From positions 62,001-126,000 of the forward strand of contig JAQAHH010000004.1 in assembly GCA_030783905.1 (NCBI GenBank): a stretch of 64,000 nt of DNA, given 5' to 3'. The stretch is from Bisgaard Taxon 45 (GTDB taxonomy: Bacteria; Pseudomonadota; Gammaproteobacteria; Enterobacterales; Pasteurellaceae). Position 1 is the stretch's first letter, and each line of letters begins with the position of its first letter. The position numbers and the translations under genes are program-made. The notes below the pieces were generated by a model that made no database searches, was not told the DNA's origin, and saw nothing but the letters and a program-made list of their open reading frames with translations. Positions 44,841-55,241 of the stretch are shown here, piece after piece.

Positions 44841-46316
44841 TTAATTGGAGGAAATACGTTTCATATCGGTCATATAACCACGTAATTCTTGTCCAATCAA
44901 TTCAATTGGATGATTGCGAATCGCCTCATTCACATCACGAAGGGTAATATTGTCAATTTCCACTGTTGGCGTTGGTTCACCTAAATCCCCTTTCTGCAAG
45001 GTTGGGATAATTTCTTTTGCTAAAATTGGCGTCGCCACATTCGCAAATAAGTAGTTACCGTATTCTGCCGTATCGGAAATCACCACGTTCATTTCATATA
45101 AACGCTTACGTGCAATGGTATTCGCAATTAATGGCAATTCATGCAATGACTCATAGTAGGCAGATTCTTCATAAATCCCGCTCGCAACCATGGTATCAAA
45201 CGCAAGCTCAACCCCTGCTTTCACCATTGCCACCATCAATACACCGTGATCAAAATACTCTTGCTCACTGATTTTACCTTCATATTTTGGTGCATTTTCA
45301 AACGCCGTCTTGCCCGTTTCTTCACGCCATTTGAGAAGATTTGCATCACCATTGGCCCAATCCGCCATCATGGTGGCAGAAAACTCACCACTGATGATAT
45401 CATCCATATGTTTTTCAAATAAGAAGGCTAATTTTTCTTTGATTTGCTCAGAAAGTTCAAAAGCACGTAATTTCGCTGAATTAGATAAACGATCCATCAT
45501 CAAGGTAATCCCACCTTGTTTTAAGGCTTCGGTAATAGTTTCCCAACCATACTGGATTAATTTACCGGCATAGGCAGGATCTTTGCCATCCGCTACGAGC
45601 TTGTCATAACAAACAATTGAACCTGCTTGTAACATGCCACAAAGAATAGTCTGCTCACCCATTAAGTCTGATTTTACTTCCGCCACAAAAGACGATTCAA
45701 GCACACCCGCACGATGACCACCGGTTGCCGCAGCCCAAGCTTTGGCAATTTCCAAGCCATCACCATTCGGATCATTTTCAGGGTGCACCGCGATCAAGGT
45801 CGGTACACCAAAGCCACGTTTGTATTCTTCACGCACTTCCGTGCCCGGACATTTCGGCGCCACCATCACCACGGTAATATCTTTACGGATTTGTTCACCC
45901 ACTTCCACGATATTTAAACCGTGTGAATAACCGAGTGCTGAACCCTGTTTCATTAACGGCATCACATCAGCCACTACTTTCGAGTGCTGTTTGTCTGGGG
46001 TTAAGTTCACCACTAAATCTGCACTTGGAATCAGCTCATCATAAGTACCCACTTTAAAGCCATTTTCCGTCGCACGTTGGAAAGAGGCACGTTTCTCCGC
46101 AATCGCTTCTGGACGCAATGCATAGCTAATATCCAAGCCAGAATCACGCATATTCAAACCTTGATTAAGCCCTTGCGCACCGCAACCCACGATAACGATT
46201 TTTTTACCTTTTAAATAATCCGCTTCATTCGAAAATTCATTGCGATCCATAAAACGACAACGCCCTAATTGATCTAATTGTTGGCGTAAATTTAATGTAT
46301 TGAAATAGTTAGCCAT
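44841..46316 (-). CDS. ilvC: Ketol-acid reductoisomerase
   Basis: A 491-residue class II enzyme of valine/isoleucine synthesis, equal in length to E. coli IlvC. It has the NADPH loop [38 protein letters not shown] (metal/substrate loop) and the duplicated C-terminal knotted domain. The start is the ATG at 46316 (MANYFNTLN); the frame opens 18 codons upstream. It is divergent from its activator gene ilvY. Confidence 0.97.
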   Translation of the reverse strand: MANYFNTLNLRQQLDQLGRCRFMDRNEFSNEADYLKGKKIVIVGCGAQGLNQGLNMRDSGLDISYALRPEAIAEKRASFQRATENGFKVGTYDELIPSADLVVNLTPDKQHSKVVADVMPLMKQGSALGYSHGLNIVEVGEQIRKDITVVMVAPKCPGTEVREEYKRGFGVPTLIAVHPENDPNGDGLEIAKAWAAATGGHRAGVLESSFVAEVKSDLMGEQTILCGMLQAGSIVCYDKLVADGKDPAYAGKLIQYGWETITEALKQGGITLMMDRLSNSAKLRAFELSEQIKEKLAFLFEKHMDDIISGEFSATMMADWANGDANLLKWREETGKTAFENAPKYEGKISEQEYFDHGVLMVAMVKAGVELAFDTMVASGIYEESAYYESLHELPLIANTIARKRLYEMNVVISDTAEYGNYLFANVATPILAKEIIPTLQKGDLGEPTPTVEIDNITLRDVNEAIRNHPIELIGQELRGYMTDMKRISSN

Positions 46317-46406
46317 GACTGTGTCCTTAATATTTCTATTGTGTATTGAGATGAGGTTGTGTTTGCACATTATTTGTACTTTGCTCTGATTATAACCCTT
46401 TTTATT

Positions 46407-46454
46407 ATTGCGTAAATTGATATTATTGGCATTTTATATTGCAATTAATGCAAT
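46407..46454. promoter_or_regulatory. IlvY operator candidates between ilvC and ilvY
   Basis: ATTGCA-ATTAA-TGCAAT (46438-46454) is a perfect 6-bp inverted repeat, and ATTGCG-TAAAT-TGATAT (46407-46423) is a degraded copy 31 bp (three helical turns) away. Paired TTGCA-type operators in a divergent ilvY-ilvC region match how IlvY controls ilvC in E. coli. Confidence 0.55.
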
Positions 46455-46582
46455 CATACTTTTCCGCCTTCATCCGCTTGAAAAATAAAATCTTTTAAAA
46501 ATTGACCGCACTTGGATTAAAAATAAGGCAACAGGCATAAGGGCAACACAGCGCCCAAAAATTGAAAAAGAGGAAAATCACG

Positions 46583-47464
46583 TTGAACTTCAGTGATCTC
46601 AAACTGTTTCTCCACCTATGCGAAACGAAAAACTTCGCCAAAACGGCCACACAAAATCATATGTCACCTTCCACCCTTTCACGCCAAATTCAACGCATGG
46701 AAGAGGAACTTGGACAGGCGCTCTTTCTACGCAATAACCGACAAGTAGAATTGACCGCAGCCGGTGAAAAATTCATTCCCTTTGCCCAACAAAGCTGGAC
46801 ACAATGGCAACAAGTCAAACAACAATTACGCGATAACCTAAACCAATCGCTCAGCGGTGAACTTAAACTATTTTGCTCTGTCACTGCCGCTTACAGCCAT
46901 TTACCGACAATTTTAGAACGCTTTCGTAGTCGTTATCCGAAAGTGGAAATTCAACTCACCACAGGGGATCCTGCCCTCGCCTTACAACAAGTGGCTAGCC
47001 AACAAGTCGATCTTTCGCTGGCAGGACGACCAAAAAACTTACCGAACAGCATTGCCTTTCATTATATTGATGACATCAGTCTGTCTTTAATTGCGCCCCG
47101 TATTGCTTGTCCTGCCACACAATTACTGCAACAGGCGCCCATAGACTGGCAACACATCCCTTTTATTTTGCCGGTAGAAGGTCCTGCTCGCCAACGTATT
47201 GACCATTGGTTTAAACAACAAAAAATTAAACATCCTAGAATTTATGCCACGGTTGCGGGTCATGAAGCCATTATGCCTATGGTGGCGCTAGGTTGTGGGG
47301 TAGCCATGTTACCCGATGTAGTGATTAAAAATAGTCCAATGAATAGTCAAGTTTCCCTCTTGCATTTAAACACGCCGATTACGCCATTTGAGCTCGGAAT
47401 TTGTGTGCAGAAAAAAAGCTTAACCCAGCCATTAGTGCGTGCATTTTGGCAAGCCTTGGAGTAA
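46583..47464 (+). CDS. ilvY: LysR-type activator IlvY
   Basis: A 293-residue LysR regulator; HTH is DLKLFLHLCETKNFAKTATQNHMSPSTLSRQIQRMEEELGQALFLRNNR. The cofactor domain has LFCSVTAAYSHLPTILERFR and TVAGHEAIMPMVALGCGVAMLPDVV, matching IlvY, which activates ilvC when bound to acetolactate or acetohydroxybutyrate. The chosen start is a TTG at 46583 (NFSDLK; GAGGA 8 bases before), since E. coli IlvY begins at the same place. A TTG at 46562 is the other option. Confidence 0.92.
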   Translation: MNFSDLKLFLHLCETKNFAKTATQNHMSPSTLSRQIQRMEEELGQALFLRNNRQVELTAAGEKFIPFAQQSWTQWQQVKQQLRDNLNQSLSGELKLFCSVTAAYSHLPTILERFRSRYPKVEIQLTTGDPALALQQVASQQVDLSLAGRPKNLPNSIAFHYIDDISLSLIAPRIACPATQLLQQAPIDWQHIPFILPVEGPARQRIDHWFKQQKIKHPRIYATVAGHEAIMPMVALGCGVAMLPDVVIKNSPMNSQVSLLHLNTPITPFELGICVQKKSLTQPLVRAFWQALE

Positions 47465-47511
47465 AGTTGTTAACACAAGGTTAATTGTTTATATGCCATC
47501 AGGATAAGTCT

Positions 47512-48387
47512 ATGTTAAAAGGGATAATTTTATCGTTATCAGCCTCCGTGTTATTCGGCTATTTATATTATTTTTCTACCCTTTTACAACCACTTGGTGG
47601 CGAAGACATCTTTGGCTTTCGCATAATCTTTACCTTGCCGTTTGTGATTGCGGCGGTTTTTCTGTTCAAGCAAAAACATGCCGTGATGGAATATTTTGTC
47701 CGCATTAAACAACAACCGCTCTTAATCTTAGGTTTTTTGTTTAATTCCGCCATGATGGGCATTCAAATTTGGTTATTTTTGTGGGCGCCCAATAACGGCA
47801 GTGCGTTAAGTGTCTCGTTTGGCTATCTGTTATTACCGTTAGTGATGGTGCTTGTTGGTCGCGTGATCTTTAAAGAACATATTTCTCGAGTGAAATTTTT
47901 TGCTGTAGTCATTGCCGCAATAGGGGTCTTTTCCAATATTCTGTTAAAAGGGGGACTGTCTTGGGAAGCGCTTTTAGTCAGTTTCGGTTACAGCACCTAT
48001 TTCGCTACTCGTAAGATACTCAAAATTAACGATTTAGCAGGTTTCTGTCTAGAAATGTCATTATTATTGCCGGTCTGTATTTACTTCGCGTGGCAAGTGG
48101 ATCTCAATACGGTACAACAAGCTAATGAGCATATTTTATGGTTACTCGTTTTACTCGGCTTAATTAGTGGCGTGGCGTTGAATACTTATATTCTCGCCAG
48201 CAGTTTATTACCAATTAACGTCCTCGGCTTATTGGGTTATGCTGAACCCATCATGATGTTGTTCGTGTCTTTCCTCATTGGCGAACAACTCGACAGCGAA
48301 ACCATTCCGCTCTTTATCTGCTTAATGATCTCGATGCTTTTATTTATGAGTGAGGGATTAGTGCGTTTGAAACGGCGGTATAAATAA
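47512..48387 (+). CDS. rarD: EamA/DMT-family transporter RarD
   Basis: A 291-residue inner-membrane protein with ten hydrophobic helices, as in RarD. It has GIILSLSASVLFGYLYYFSTLLQPLGGEDIFGFRIIF at the N terminus, then WAPNNGSALSVSFGYLLLPLVMVLVG and LGYAEPIMMLFVSFLIGEQL near the end. RarD is a member of the drug/metabolite transporter superfamily with no firm substrate. The ATG at 47512 is the family start; no in-frame start upstream is better. Confidence 0.88.
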   Translation: MLKGIILSLSASVLFGYLYYFSTLLQPLGGEDIFGFRIIFTLPFVIAAVFLFKQKHAVMEYFVRIKQQPLLILGFLFNSAMMGIQIWLFLWAPNNGSALSVSFGYLLLPLVMVLVGRVIFKEHISRVKFFAVVIAAIGVFSNILLKGGLSWEALLVSFGYSTYFATRKILKINDLAGFCLEMSLLLPVCIYFAWQVDLNTVQQANEHILWLLVLLGLISGVALNTYILASSLLPINVLGLLGYAEPIMMLFVSFLIGEQLDSETIPLFICLMISMLLFMSEGLVRLKRRYK

Positions 48388-48416
48388 TCTGCACCTAAGA
48401 GAGAAATAGGTGCAGA
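48388..48416. terminator. Hairpin between rarD and lsrE
   Basis: TCTGCACCTA, 9-base loop, TAGGTGCAGA: a 10-bp perfect stem between convergent genes. The T runs are weak, so its strength as terminator is uncertain. Confidence 0.6.
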
Positions 48417-48436
48417 AACAAATGAAAAAACATCAA

Positions 48437-49129
48437 TTAACGACGCAAGAGGGCTTTCCACTCAGATAGTGTAGAATCTAGATCTGCTTGGTTAAACAAT
48501 GCACTACCTGATACTACCCAATCAATCCCCAACGGATAGAGTTCGCTTGCGAGTGTTAAATTCATTGAGCCATCAACTGAGATGAATTTTTGATCGCGAT
48601 TTTCTATCATACTCTTTAACCGCACAATACGTTTAATCACCTCATCGGTTGTTGCCTTGATGCCTGTTCTCGGATCCAGTGTCAGTACCTGAATAAGATC
48701 GATTTTATCTAAATAGGGTACGAGTAAATCTAGCTCTGTATCAGGACAAAGTGTCACTCCGATAAGTAAATGAGGATAATTTTCTTGGAGGTAAACGACA
48801 GTGTCTGCTAGCATCGCTGGCTGTTCCACTTGTAGTGTAATGATATCAGCCCCTGCATCTGCGCAGGCTTTTGCTATATTAAACGGATCATTTACCATCA
48901 AATGCACATCCTTAATCCAAGGAGCAGGAAATTGTTTCACTGCAAGAGCCCCTACAGTAAAGAAAGGAGAAAATTGCCCATCTCCAATATCAAAATGCAA
49001 CAACTGTAAATGATGTTGCGATAAGGTTGCAAGTGAATCACGGAATGTCAACCAATCAGATGCTAAAATCCCTACGCTTATCGGTTGTTTTTTTAATTGC
49101 TGCATTAACTGAGTTTTATTCACATTCAT
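48437..49129 (-). CDS. lsrE: Ribulose-phosphate-3-epimerase-like protein of the lsr operon (LsrE)
   Basis: A 230-residue TIM-barrel protein of the Rpe/AlsE family: VGILASDWLTFRDSL, LLHFDIGDGQFSPFF (metal-binding His/Asp), DVHLMVNDPF, GVTLCPDTELDLLVPYLDKIDLIQVLTLDPRTGIK and FISVDGSMN. It is last in the lsr operon, overlapping lsrG by 14 bp, the order found in Salmonella (lsrACDBFGE). Its exact step in AI-2 processing is not settled; an epimerase step on a phosphorylated AI-2 product is possible. Confidence 0.8.
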   Translation of the reverse strand: MNVNKTQLMQQLKKQPISVGILASDWLTFRDSLATLSQHHLQLLHFDIGDGQFSPFFTVGALAVKQFPAPWIKDVHLMVNDPFNIAKACADAGADIITLQVEQPAMLADTVVYLQENYPHLLIGVTLCPDTELDLLVPYLDKIDLIQVLTLDPRTGIKATTDEVIKRIVRLKSMIENRDQKFISVDGSMNLTLASELYPLGIDWVVSGSALFNQADLDSTLSEWKALLRR

Positions 49130-49430
49130 GACTTAAGTTCTCTGGCATGACCCAATCAAACAGTTTTTTACTTCTAGCCCCCGTCATCAAAGGTTCTAGC
49201 TCTGCGACACAACGATGATAATGTGCAGTTTGACGATGCGCTTCTAAGGCTTGTTCATTGACATACACTTCATAAGCATAAAAACGTGTTTTGATTTCAG
49301 GATCGCGTAATACATCAAAGCGCAAGTTACCAGGTTCTTGTCTTGTGCCAATATGGTTTCGTGCAAAAACCTCTAAGAACTCCTGCTCTTTACCTTCTTT
49401 AATATTGATTTCCACTAACATTGCAAACAT
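49116..49430 (-). CDS. lsrG: AI-2 processing protein LsrG
   Basis: A 104-residue ABM-fold protein: MFAMLVEINIKEGKEQEF, ARNHIGTRQEPGNLRFDVLRDPEIKTRFYAYEVYVNEQALEAH, EPLMTGARSKKLF, close to E. coli LsrG. LsrG isomerises phospho-AI-2 (P-DPD) to 3-hydroxy-2,4-pentanedione-5-phosphate. The start is the ATG at 49430 with GAGGGAG upstream. It overlaps lsrE by 14 bp. A terminator-like hairpin lies between it and lsrF. Confidence 0.93.
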   Translation of the reverse strand: MFAMLVEINIKEGKEQEFLEVFARNHIGTRQEPGNLRFDVLRDPEIKTRFYAYEVYVNEQALEAHRQTAHYHRCVAELEPLMTGARSKKLFDWVMPENLSHECE

Positions 49431-49462
49431 AGTCGACTCCCTCACATAACGAAAAATAGTAT

Positions 49463-49503
49463 AAAAAGAGCGGTTGGTTTTCACCACATTTCAACCGCTC
49501 TTT
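49463..49503 (-). terminator. Intra-operon hairpin between lsrF and lsrG
   Basis: On the minus strand AAAGAGCGGTTG, 15-base loop, CAACCGCTCTTT then TTATA: a 12-bp perfect stem with short T run. It would lower lsrG-lsrE expression relative to lsrACDBF. Confidence 0.7.
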
Positions 49504-49521
49504 GATAGGCTTATTCACGCG

Positions 49522-50394
49522 TTATTTTTCATCAAGATAAAGTTGATAAGCTTTTTCTGCTGTTTCACCGCCATGTACTACCGCATGAACCGCTTTTAAC
49601 ATCGCAATTGGTGCATCAGATTGGAAAATGTTACGGCCCATATCCACACCTAGTGCCCCCTGATCAATGGCTTGATAACACATCTCAAGAGCATCTCGCT
49701 CTGGTAGTTTTTTACCGCCAGCAATCACAATTGGCACTGGACAACCCGCCGTGACACGTTCAAAACCTTTATCAACATAGTAAGTTTTAATGATATGTGC
49801 GCCCATTTCGGCAGCAATCCGTGTTGCCAACGAAAAATAACGTTGATCACGCGCCATATCTTTACCTACACCGGTCACCGCCATGGTTGGCATACCATAA
49901 CGCGTACCTTGATCCACTAATTGAATAATATTTTTAATGGATTGATGCTCATATTCAGACCCAATATACACCTGCGCTGCCATTGCTGAGACATTCAGAC
50001 GTAGTGCATCTTCGACGGATACCGCAACCGCTTCATTCGATAACTCCGTCAAAATTGAATTTGCACCAGAGGCTCTCAAAACAACAGGCTTGCGGGTTTC
50101 TGGTGGCACAACACTACGCAAAATACCGCGTGTACACATTAACACATCAGTATATTCAAACAGTGGGGCAATATGTAAATCAATACGTTCTAATCCGGTC
50201 GTCGGACCTTGGAAATAACCATGATCAAATGCCAACATGATGGTTTTACCGGTTTTTGGGTTAAAAATATCAGCTAAACGTGATTGCATGCCCCAATCAA
50301 GTGCCCCCGATCCTTTTAAATAGAAAGCCTTGTGTTGTTGCGGGCGATCTAATCCAAAATCTTTACCATCTTTAATATCATCTAAATCAGCCAT
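49522..50394 (-). CDS. lsrF: AI-2 thiolase LsrF
   Basis: A 290-residue aldolase-like protein of the DeoC/FbaB fold: [80 protein letters not shown] (catalytic Lys) and [12 protein letters not shown]. LsrF converts the LsrG product with CoA to dihydroxyacetone phosphate and acetyl-CoA. 14 bp separate it from lsrB. Confidence 0.95.
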   Translation of the reverse strand: MADLDDIKDGKDFGLDRPQQHKAFYLKGSGALDWGMQSRLADIFNPKTGKTIMLAFDHGYFQGPTTGLERIDLHIAPLFEYTDVLMCTRGILRSVVPPETRKPVVLRASGANSILTELSNEAVAVSVEDALRLNVSAMAAQVYIGSEYEHQSIKNIIQLVDQGTRYGMPTMAVTGVGKDMARDQRYFSLATRIAAEMGAHIIKTYYVDKGFERVTAGCPVPIVIAGGKKLPERDALEMCYQAIDQGALGVDMGRNIFQSDAPIAMLKAVHAVVHGGETAEKAYQLYLDEK

Positions 50395-50408
50395 TGATTT
50401 CTCCTCAA

Positions 50409-51422
50409 CTAGAAATTGTAATTATCGATATTCTCTTTAGTAAATACGACACGTTCCGGTAAAAGAATAATGCCATTACCTTTCGCTTCATATTCATAAC
50501 CTTGTACTTTATTTGGTGCTACTTCGACTGTGCCAATACCTTGTACATCAACTTTTTCACCCACATTCAATGCCTTGCCTTTTAATAACTCATTCGCCAC
50601 TGCAATGGAAATTTTGCCTTGTTGGACCACATCCCATAAACCGAATTGTTTCACGGTGCCACGTTTCACATAGGGGCGCATCACATTTGGTGTACTGAAG
50701 CCTACGATCACCACATTATTCACTTTTAAGTTTTCCGCTGCTTGCGCGGCTGCTGGCAATGCATTGGCATCAGGGGCAATAATGGCATCTAAATCGGGAT
50801 AGGCTTTTAAAAGACCTTCTGCCGTTTGTAAGGATTTAATCGCATCGTTATAACCAAATTGGGTTGCCACAATTTCCCACTCTGGATGATCTTTAGCAAT
50901 TTTCGCTTTGGCTTCTTTTACCCACTGATTTTGGTCTGTCACCGTTGGACTCGAGTAGAAGAACGCGATTTTTGCTTTTGGTTTGCTAATTTGACTTGAT
51001 GCCATTTCAACCAACATGGAACCTAATTGTTCTGGTGTACCTTGGTTAATATAGTGACTACGACATTCTGGCTTCGTATCGGAATCCCACGTTAACACTT
51101 TCACACCACGTTTCATGGCGCGCTGTAAGGTAGAACACAAACCATCTGGCGAGACTGCAGAAACGACAATGGCGTTATAACCTTGGTTAACAAAGTTATT
51201 AATTAATTGTACTTGGTTGGACACACTCGGTTCTGTTGGGCCATCATAAGTGACATCTACGCCTAATGTTTTGCCCATTTCAGTCGCACCTTGCCCACCA
51301 CTTGTAAAAAATCCTACCCCAACGAGCTTTGGAATAAAGGCAATACGATCAGCCGCTTGAGCTGACAAAGCAGATAATCCAACAGCAATGGCAAGTGCGG
51401 TCGCTTTTAATTGATTTTTCAT
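50409..51422 (-). CDS. lsrB: AI-2 binding protein LsrB
   Basis: A 337-residue periplasmic protein with a signal peptide ([23 protein letters not shown]). It has [57 protein letters not shown] and [18 protein letters not shown], the LsrB ligand pocket residues for the hydrated AI-2 (Lys, Asp, Asp, Pro, Ala) being in these stretches. The start is the ATG at 51422; the frame opens earlier. An uptake sequence is at 51393-51401 within the signal-peptide codons. Confidence 0.94.
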   Translation of the reverse strand: MKNQLKATALAIAVGLSALSAQAADRIAFIPKLVGVGFFTSGGQGATEMGKTLGVDVTYDGPTEPSVSNQVQLINNFVNQGYNAIVVSAVSPDGLCSTLQRAMKRGVKVLTWDSDTKPECRSHYINQGTPEQLGSMLVEMASSQISKPKAKIAFFYSSPTVTDQNQWVKEAKAKIAKDHPEWEIVATQFGYNDAIKSLQTAEGLLKAYPDLDAIIAPDANALPAAAQAAENLKVNNVVIVGFSTPNVMRPYVKRGTVKQFGLWDVVQQGKISIAVANELLKGKALNVGEKVDVQGIGTVEVAPNKVQGYEYEAKGNGIILLPERVVFTKENIDNYNF

Positions 51423-51451
51423 AGTTAATTCTCCTTCTCCGGATAGAAACA

Positions 51452-52444
51452 TTAATGAGTTGACTCGCTTTTCGTTTTTCGATGAATCCATTGCACAATG
51501 GCACCGTAGTGCAAACTAATAGATTTTCCGATTAAAACAATAATGAGTAATGCACCTGATAACGCACTGGATATTTCATTTGAAACACCGACCATTTGTA
51601 ATCCTTGTTGCAAATATCCTATCAGAAGTGCGGCAATTGCTGTGCCAATGATAGAACCTGATCCACCATAAATATTCGCACCGCCAAGAACAACCGCTGT
51701 CAAGACGGGCATTAAGAGAGAACTGCCAAGATCAGAACGTGCAGAGCCAAAATAGGACACTAACAAAATCCCCACGAACGCAGCCACAACACCGATCGCT
51801 GAATAAATAATATATAGGACACGCGTGATCGGTACTGCACTATAACGCGAAGTCCGTTCACTTTGTCCAATCAAGAAAATGCTACGTCCAATAATGGTTT
51901 TATGCATCAATAACCAAAAGACAAGGGTCATCAGTAAAAAGTAGATAATCGGGGTTGGAATTCCATAGAGAGTTTGATTGGCAAATTCTAGTAAGCTCTC
52001 AGGGAAGCCACCTATACCTTCATAACCCGTTGCACCAGCAAATCCAGACAACAATAAGGCCCCACCACCAAATAAATACATTGTGCCTAAAGTAATCACT
52101 AATGGATTGACTTTGGTATAAAGAATGAGACTTGCATTAATTAAGCCACATAAAATACCTACGAGAAAAGTGAATGGAATGGCTAAGCTGAGTGGCACAT
52201 CTGATTTAAATAATACACCTAAAAAGATTGCACATAGCCCTACCGTTGAACCAAACGAAATATCTATTCCCCCCGAGACAATAATCATAGTCAACGGTAA
52301 AGCAAGCATACCGATATAAATAAAATCACTGGTACTATAGAGTAAGACATTGAGATCGAGCATTCTCGGGTTAAAGATACCAAAGCCTAAAATTTCAATA
52401 ATCACTAAGCAAAATAGGGCGATTTCCCAACTATATTTTTTCAT
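51452..52444 (-). CDS. lsrD: AI-2 ABC transporter permease LsrD
   Basis: A 330-residue permease with about ten helices. [46 protein letters not shown] and [21 protein letters not shown] are near-identical to E. coli LsrD. The ATG at 52444 is preferred because the AAAGG abuts the ATG at 52453. It pairs with LsrC to form the import channel. Confidence 0.94.
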   Translation of the reverse strand: MKKYSWEIALFCLVIIEILGFGIFNPRMLDLNVLLYSTSDFIYIGMLALPLTMIIVSGGIDISFGSTVGLCAIFLGVLFKSDVPLSLAIPFTFLVGILCGLINASLILYTKVNPLVITLGTMYLFGGGALLLSGFAGATGYEGIGGFPESLLEFANQTLYGIPTPIIYFLLMTLVFWLLMHKTIIGRSIFLIGQSERTSRYSAVPITRVLYIIYSAIGVVAAFVGILLVSYFGSARSDLGSSLLMPVLTAVVLGGANIYGGSGSIIGTAIAALLIGYLQQGLQMVGVSNEISSALSGALLIIVLIGKSISLHYGAIVQWIHRKTKSESTH

Positions 52445-52466
52445 ATTCAACATCCTTTACGTCCCC

Positions 52467-53459
52467 TTATTTCACGGTATCTTGAGCGTCTTTTAAGAAA
52501 CGAGCATAACGCTGAAGTTTAATATTATTGTTAATCATCACGCGAATACGCCCATCAAAAACTAAGACCGCTAACAGCACTAATCCTGCGACAAAGTTAT
52601 TCCAATAGGCAGGCACTTTTAACAACACTAAAATAGAATCAATTTGAATTAGGAAATACGCCCCTAAAACAGCACCAATAATATTTCCGGCACCACCAAG
52701 TAAGCTAATTCCCCCTAATACACAAGCGGCAACCGCTTTCATTTCCAACCCATTCCCAGTAGAATTGGGGACAAAACCAATCTGCGATGCAAACACAATA
52801 CCAGCTAATGCAGCCATCGTACCGTTAATGGCAAAGGCGGCAATTCGTACCTGATTCACACGCACACCTAGTTGTAATGCGCCCTGTAAATTGTCACCGA
52901 CGGCATAAAAATCTCGACCGAGTTTCATTCTGGTTAAAAAGAAATACGTTAAGCCAATCAAGCCTAAAAGTAGCCAACCGATCGGCGAAATGTGTAAAAA
53001 TGCCGGCGCAGACAAGGTTTTTAAATCCTGTGGTAAGCCTTCAATCCATTTACCACCTGTAATCAGCAACATAATGCCTTTATATAAGCCAAGTGTCCCT
53101 AACGTCGCCACAATGGCAGGGATACGTAGTAGTGTGACTAAAATGCCATTAAATAAGCCTGCCAACAGACCACAACATAAAGTCATCACAAAAGCACTTG
53201 TACCAAATCCGGCATTGAGTAAGCTACCGACAATAACAGCACATAACCCCATGGTTGATCCCACCGAGACATCAATATTGCGAGTTAAAATGACAAACGT
53301 TGCACCAATCGCAAGTAAAATGACAATTTGTGCTGAGTTAAAAATCATTGCGAGCGTTTGTAAATGAAAACCACTGCCACCAAGGCTAAGTAAGGTAAAT
53401 AACAGCCCTATTGCAAAGACAATGGTTAATTCACGATTATCTTGTATAAATTTCCACAT
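52467..53459 (-). CDS. lsrC: AI-2 ABC transporter permease LsrC
   Basis: A 330-residue permease: [70 protein letters not shown] and [19 protein letters not shown], matching LsrC of the branched-chain/ribose permease family. It lies 22 bp downstream of lsrD's... upstream neighbour lsrA ends 13 bp before it. Forms a heterodimer with LsrD. Confidence 0.92.
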   Translation of the reverse strand: MWKFIQDNRELTIVFAIGLLFTLLSLGGSGFHLQTLAMIFNSAQIVILLAIGATFVILTRNIDVSVGSTMGLCAVIVGSLLNAGFGTSAFVMTLCCGLLAGLFNGILVTLLRIPAIVATLGTLGLYKGIMLLITGGKWIEGLPQDLKTLSAPAFLHISPIGWLLLGLIGLTYFFLTRMKLGRDFYAVGDNLQGALQLGVRVNQVRIAAFAINGTMAALAGIVFASQIGFVPNSTGNGLEMKAVAACVLGGISLLGGAGNIIGAVLGAYFLIQIDSILVLLKVPAYWNNFVAGLVLLAVLVFDGRIRVMINNNIKLQRYARFLKDAQDTVK

Positions 53460-53471
53460 AGCTTAATCCCC

Positions 53472-54989
53472 TTATGCCTTTGTCCCACCAAATGCCATAT
53501 TCATAATATTTGTTGTGTTGATCGCGGTACCAACAAGCGATTCACTAAGCTGCCCATCATGCATCACTAGTACGCGATCAGACATTTTTTCAATTTCTTC
53601 GAGATCGGAAGAAATAAAGAGGATCGCAACATTTTGTTTCGCTACACTTTGAATTAATTGATAAATATCGGCTCGCGCTCCCACATCGACACCTCGTGTT
53701 GGTTCATCGATAATTAATAAGGCTGGATCTGCTTCTAAACATTTTGCAATTAACACTTTCTGTTGGTTACCACCTGATAAGGTTCTCACGGCCTGTTGTT
53801 CATCACTAAACTTAATCCCTATCGCACGGTGATAACGTTCCAGAATTGCACTTTCTCGCGCATTATTAATCCAAAATCCCATATTGTTATAGGTTAACGC
53901 ACAAGCATTCCACGTCAGTGGCGCATCTAAATAGAGTCCAGATGCTTGTCTATCCTCTGGTAAATAAACGATCCCTTGTGCCAATCGTTGCTTAATACTC
54001 ATTTGGCTAATTTCTTGCTTATTGAAAACTATTTCCCCCGATTTTTTTTGACGCAAACCATACAATGTTTCAGCCAATTCAGTACGCCCGGCTCCCACAA
54101 CACCGGCTAAGCCTAAAATTTCACCGGGATAAATCGAGAAAGTGACATGCTTAAATCCTTCGCCTGTCAGGTTTTCAACACTCAGAATCGGTTGATCTTT
54201 TGATTTAATCCGATTATGCCCCGGTAATTCCAACCATAATTTTTGTGCTTCAGTTAAGCGAGTCGATTTGGTTTTTGGTGTAATCGCACTGATCACGTCC
54301 TCACGATTAAGTTCATTTGTTTTTCCTGCTAAGGCAATATAGCCATCTCGCATCACACTAATACGATGCGAAATTTGCCAGACTTCAGGTAACTTATGAG
54401 AAATAAACACAATCCCCACCCCTTTAATCAGTAGTGAGTTAATTTTTCTAAAAAAGTTATCTGTTTCAGCAGGCGTTAGTGATGCAGTAGGCTCATCCAA
54501 AATCAAAATCTCGGCATTACGCATTAAGCCACGCATGATTTCAACAATTTGCTGATCAGCGACTTCAAGCAATCCAGCTTGCATATCCAATCTCAAGTGC
54601 GAATTCAATTCAGATAAAAGTGCACTCAGTTTTTTTTGATTTTCTGTCGTATTAGCGAGACCAAATAAGATGTTTTCTTTCACACTTAAATTCGGAAACA
54701 GGAGCGGTTCCTGTGGTACTAAATAAATACCAAGCTGATGTGCTTTATTTGGTGAAAGCCCTGTTTGTCGCTTACCTTTAATGAGCAACTCGCCACTATC
54801 TGGTGGCTGAATCCCTGCAATAATTTTCATTAAAGTAGACTTACCTGCACCATTACCGCCTAATAAGGCATGCACTTCACTAGCATACAAGGAAAAATCA
54901 ATCGCTTTTAATACCTCCACGCCAGAAAAAGACTTGCTGATATGACGCGCGTCTAATAAACATTTGGTTTCTAAATTGTCGGATTGCAT
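53472..54989 (-). CDS. lsrA: AI-2 ABC transporter ATPase LsrA
   Basis: A 505-residue ATPase with two ABC domains. First domain: [12 protein letters not shown] (Walker A), [13 protein letters not shown] (signature-like), ILDEPTAS. Second domain: [36 protein letters not shown] (signature) and [12 protein letters not shown]. The start is the ATG at 54989 (MQSDNLETK). First gene of the lsrACDBFGE operon, facing lsrR across a 252-bp control region. Confidence 0.94.
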   Translation of the reverse strand: MQSDNLETKCLLDARHISKSFSGVEVLKAIDFSLYASEVHALLGGNGAGKSTLMKIIAGIQPPDSGELLIKGKRQTGLSPNKAHQLGIYLVPQEPLLFPNLSVKENILFGLANTTENQKKLSALLSELNSHLRLDMQAGLLEVADQQIVEIMRGLMRNAEILILDEPTASLTPAETDNFFRKINSLLIKGVGIVFISHKLPEVWQISHRISVMRDGYIALAGKTNELNREDVISAITPKTKSTRLTEAQKLWLELPGHNRIKSKDQPILSVENLTGEGFKHVTFSIYPGEILGLAGVVGAGRTELAETLYGLRQKKSGEIVFNKQEISQMSIKQRLAQGIVYLPEDRQASGLYLDAPLTWNACALTYNNMGFWINNARESAILERYHRAIGIKFSDEQQAVRTLSGGNQQKVLIAKCLEADPALLIIDEPTRGVDVGARADIYQLIQSVAKQNVAILFISSDLEEIEKMSDRVLVMHDGQLSESLVGTAINTTNIMNMAFGGTKA

Positions 54990-55012
54990 AATATTCTCTT
55001 CCCTACAAATTG

Positions 55013-55042
55013 AACAAATGATTTTATGAAATATCATTTGTT
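55013..55042. promoter_or_regulatory. Candidate LsrR operator
   Basis: Perfect inverted repeat of 10 bp with 10-bp spacing (one turn of centre-to-centre 20 bp), 24 bp before the lsrA start, with a same-motif half site at 55203. SorC-family regulators bind such spaced repeats as tetramers. Assignment to LsrR is by position only; it could also be an mRNA hairpin. Confidence 0.45.
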
Positions 55043-55145
55043 AATCATCTTAATTACAAAACAACAATATTTCCGCGATCGAGATCACAAAAACAGATCA
55101 ATAGGTATGATAAAATAACGAAAATTTGCTTATTTTTTCTAAAAA

Positions 55146-55161
55146 AGTGATCTTCCTCACA
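55146..55161. promoter_or_regulatory. CRP-like site in the lsr control region
   Basis: AGTGA-TCTTCC-TCACA agrees with the CRP consensus at 9 of 10 positions. A weaker one (CGCGA-N6-TCACA, 8 of 10) lies at 55074-55089. lsr operons of enterics require CRP-cAMP. Confidence 0.6.
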
Positions 55162-55241
55162 ATTAGATAAAAAAGTAAAATGAACAGTTGATAACAAAAT
55201 AAAACAAATGAATAATGCATAAAGCTATTGAGAACATAACT

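Larger units (their letters stand above)
54990..55241. promoter_or_regulatory. Divergent lsrA-lsrR control region
   Basis: It holds a 10-bp inverted repeat (AACAAATGAT 55013-55022, ATCATTTGTT 55033-55042, 10-base spacer), two CRP-like sites (55074-55089 and 55146-55161) and a further AACAAATGA half site at 55203-55211 near the lsrR start. No gene fits inside. This is where LsrR and CRP would act on both operons. Confidence 0.75.
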
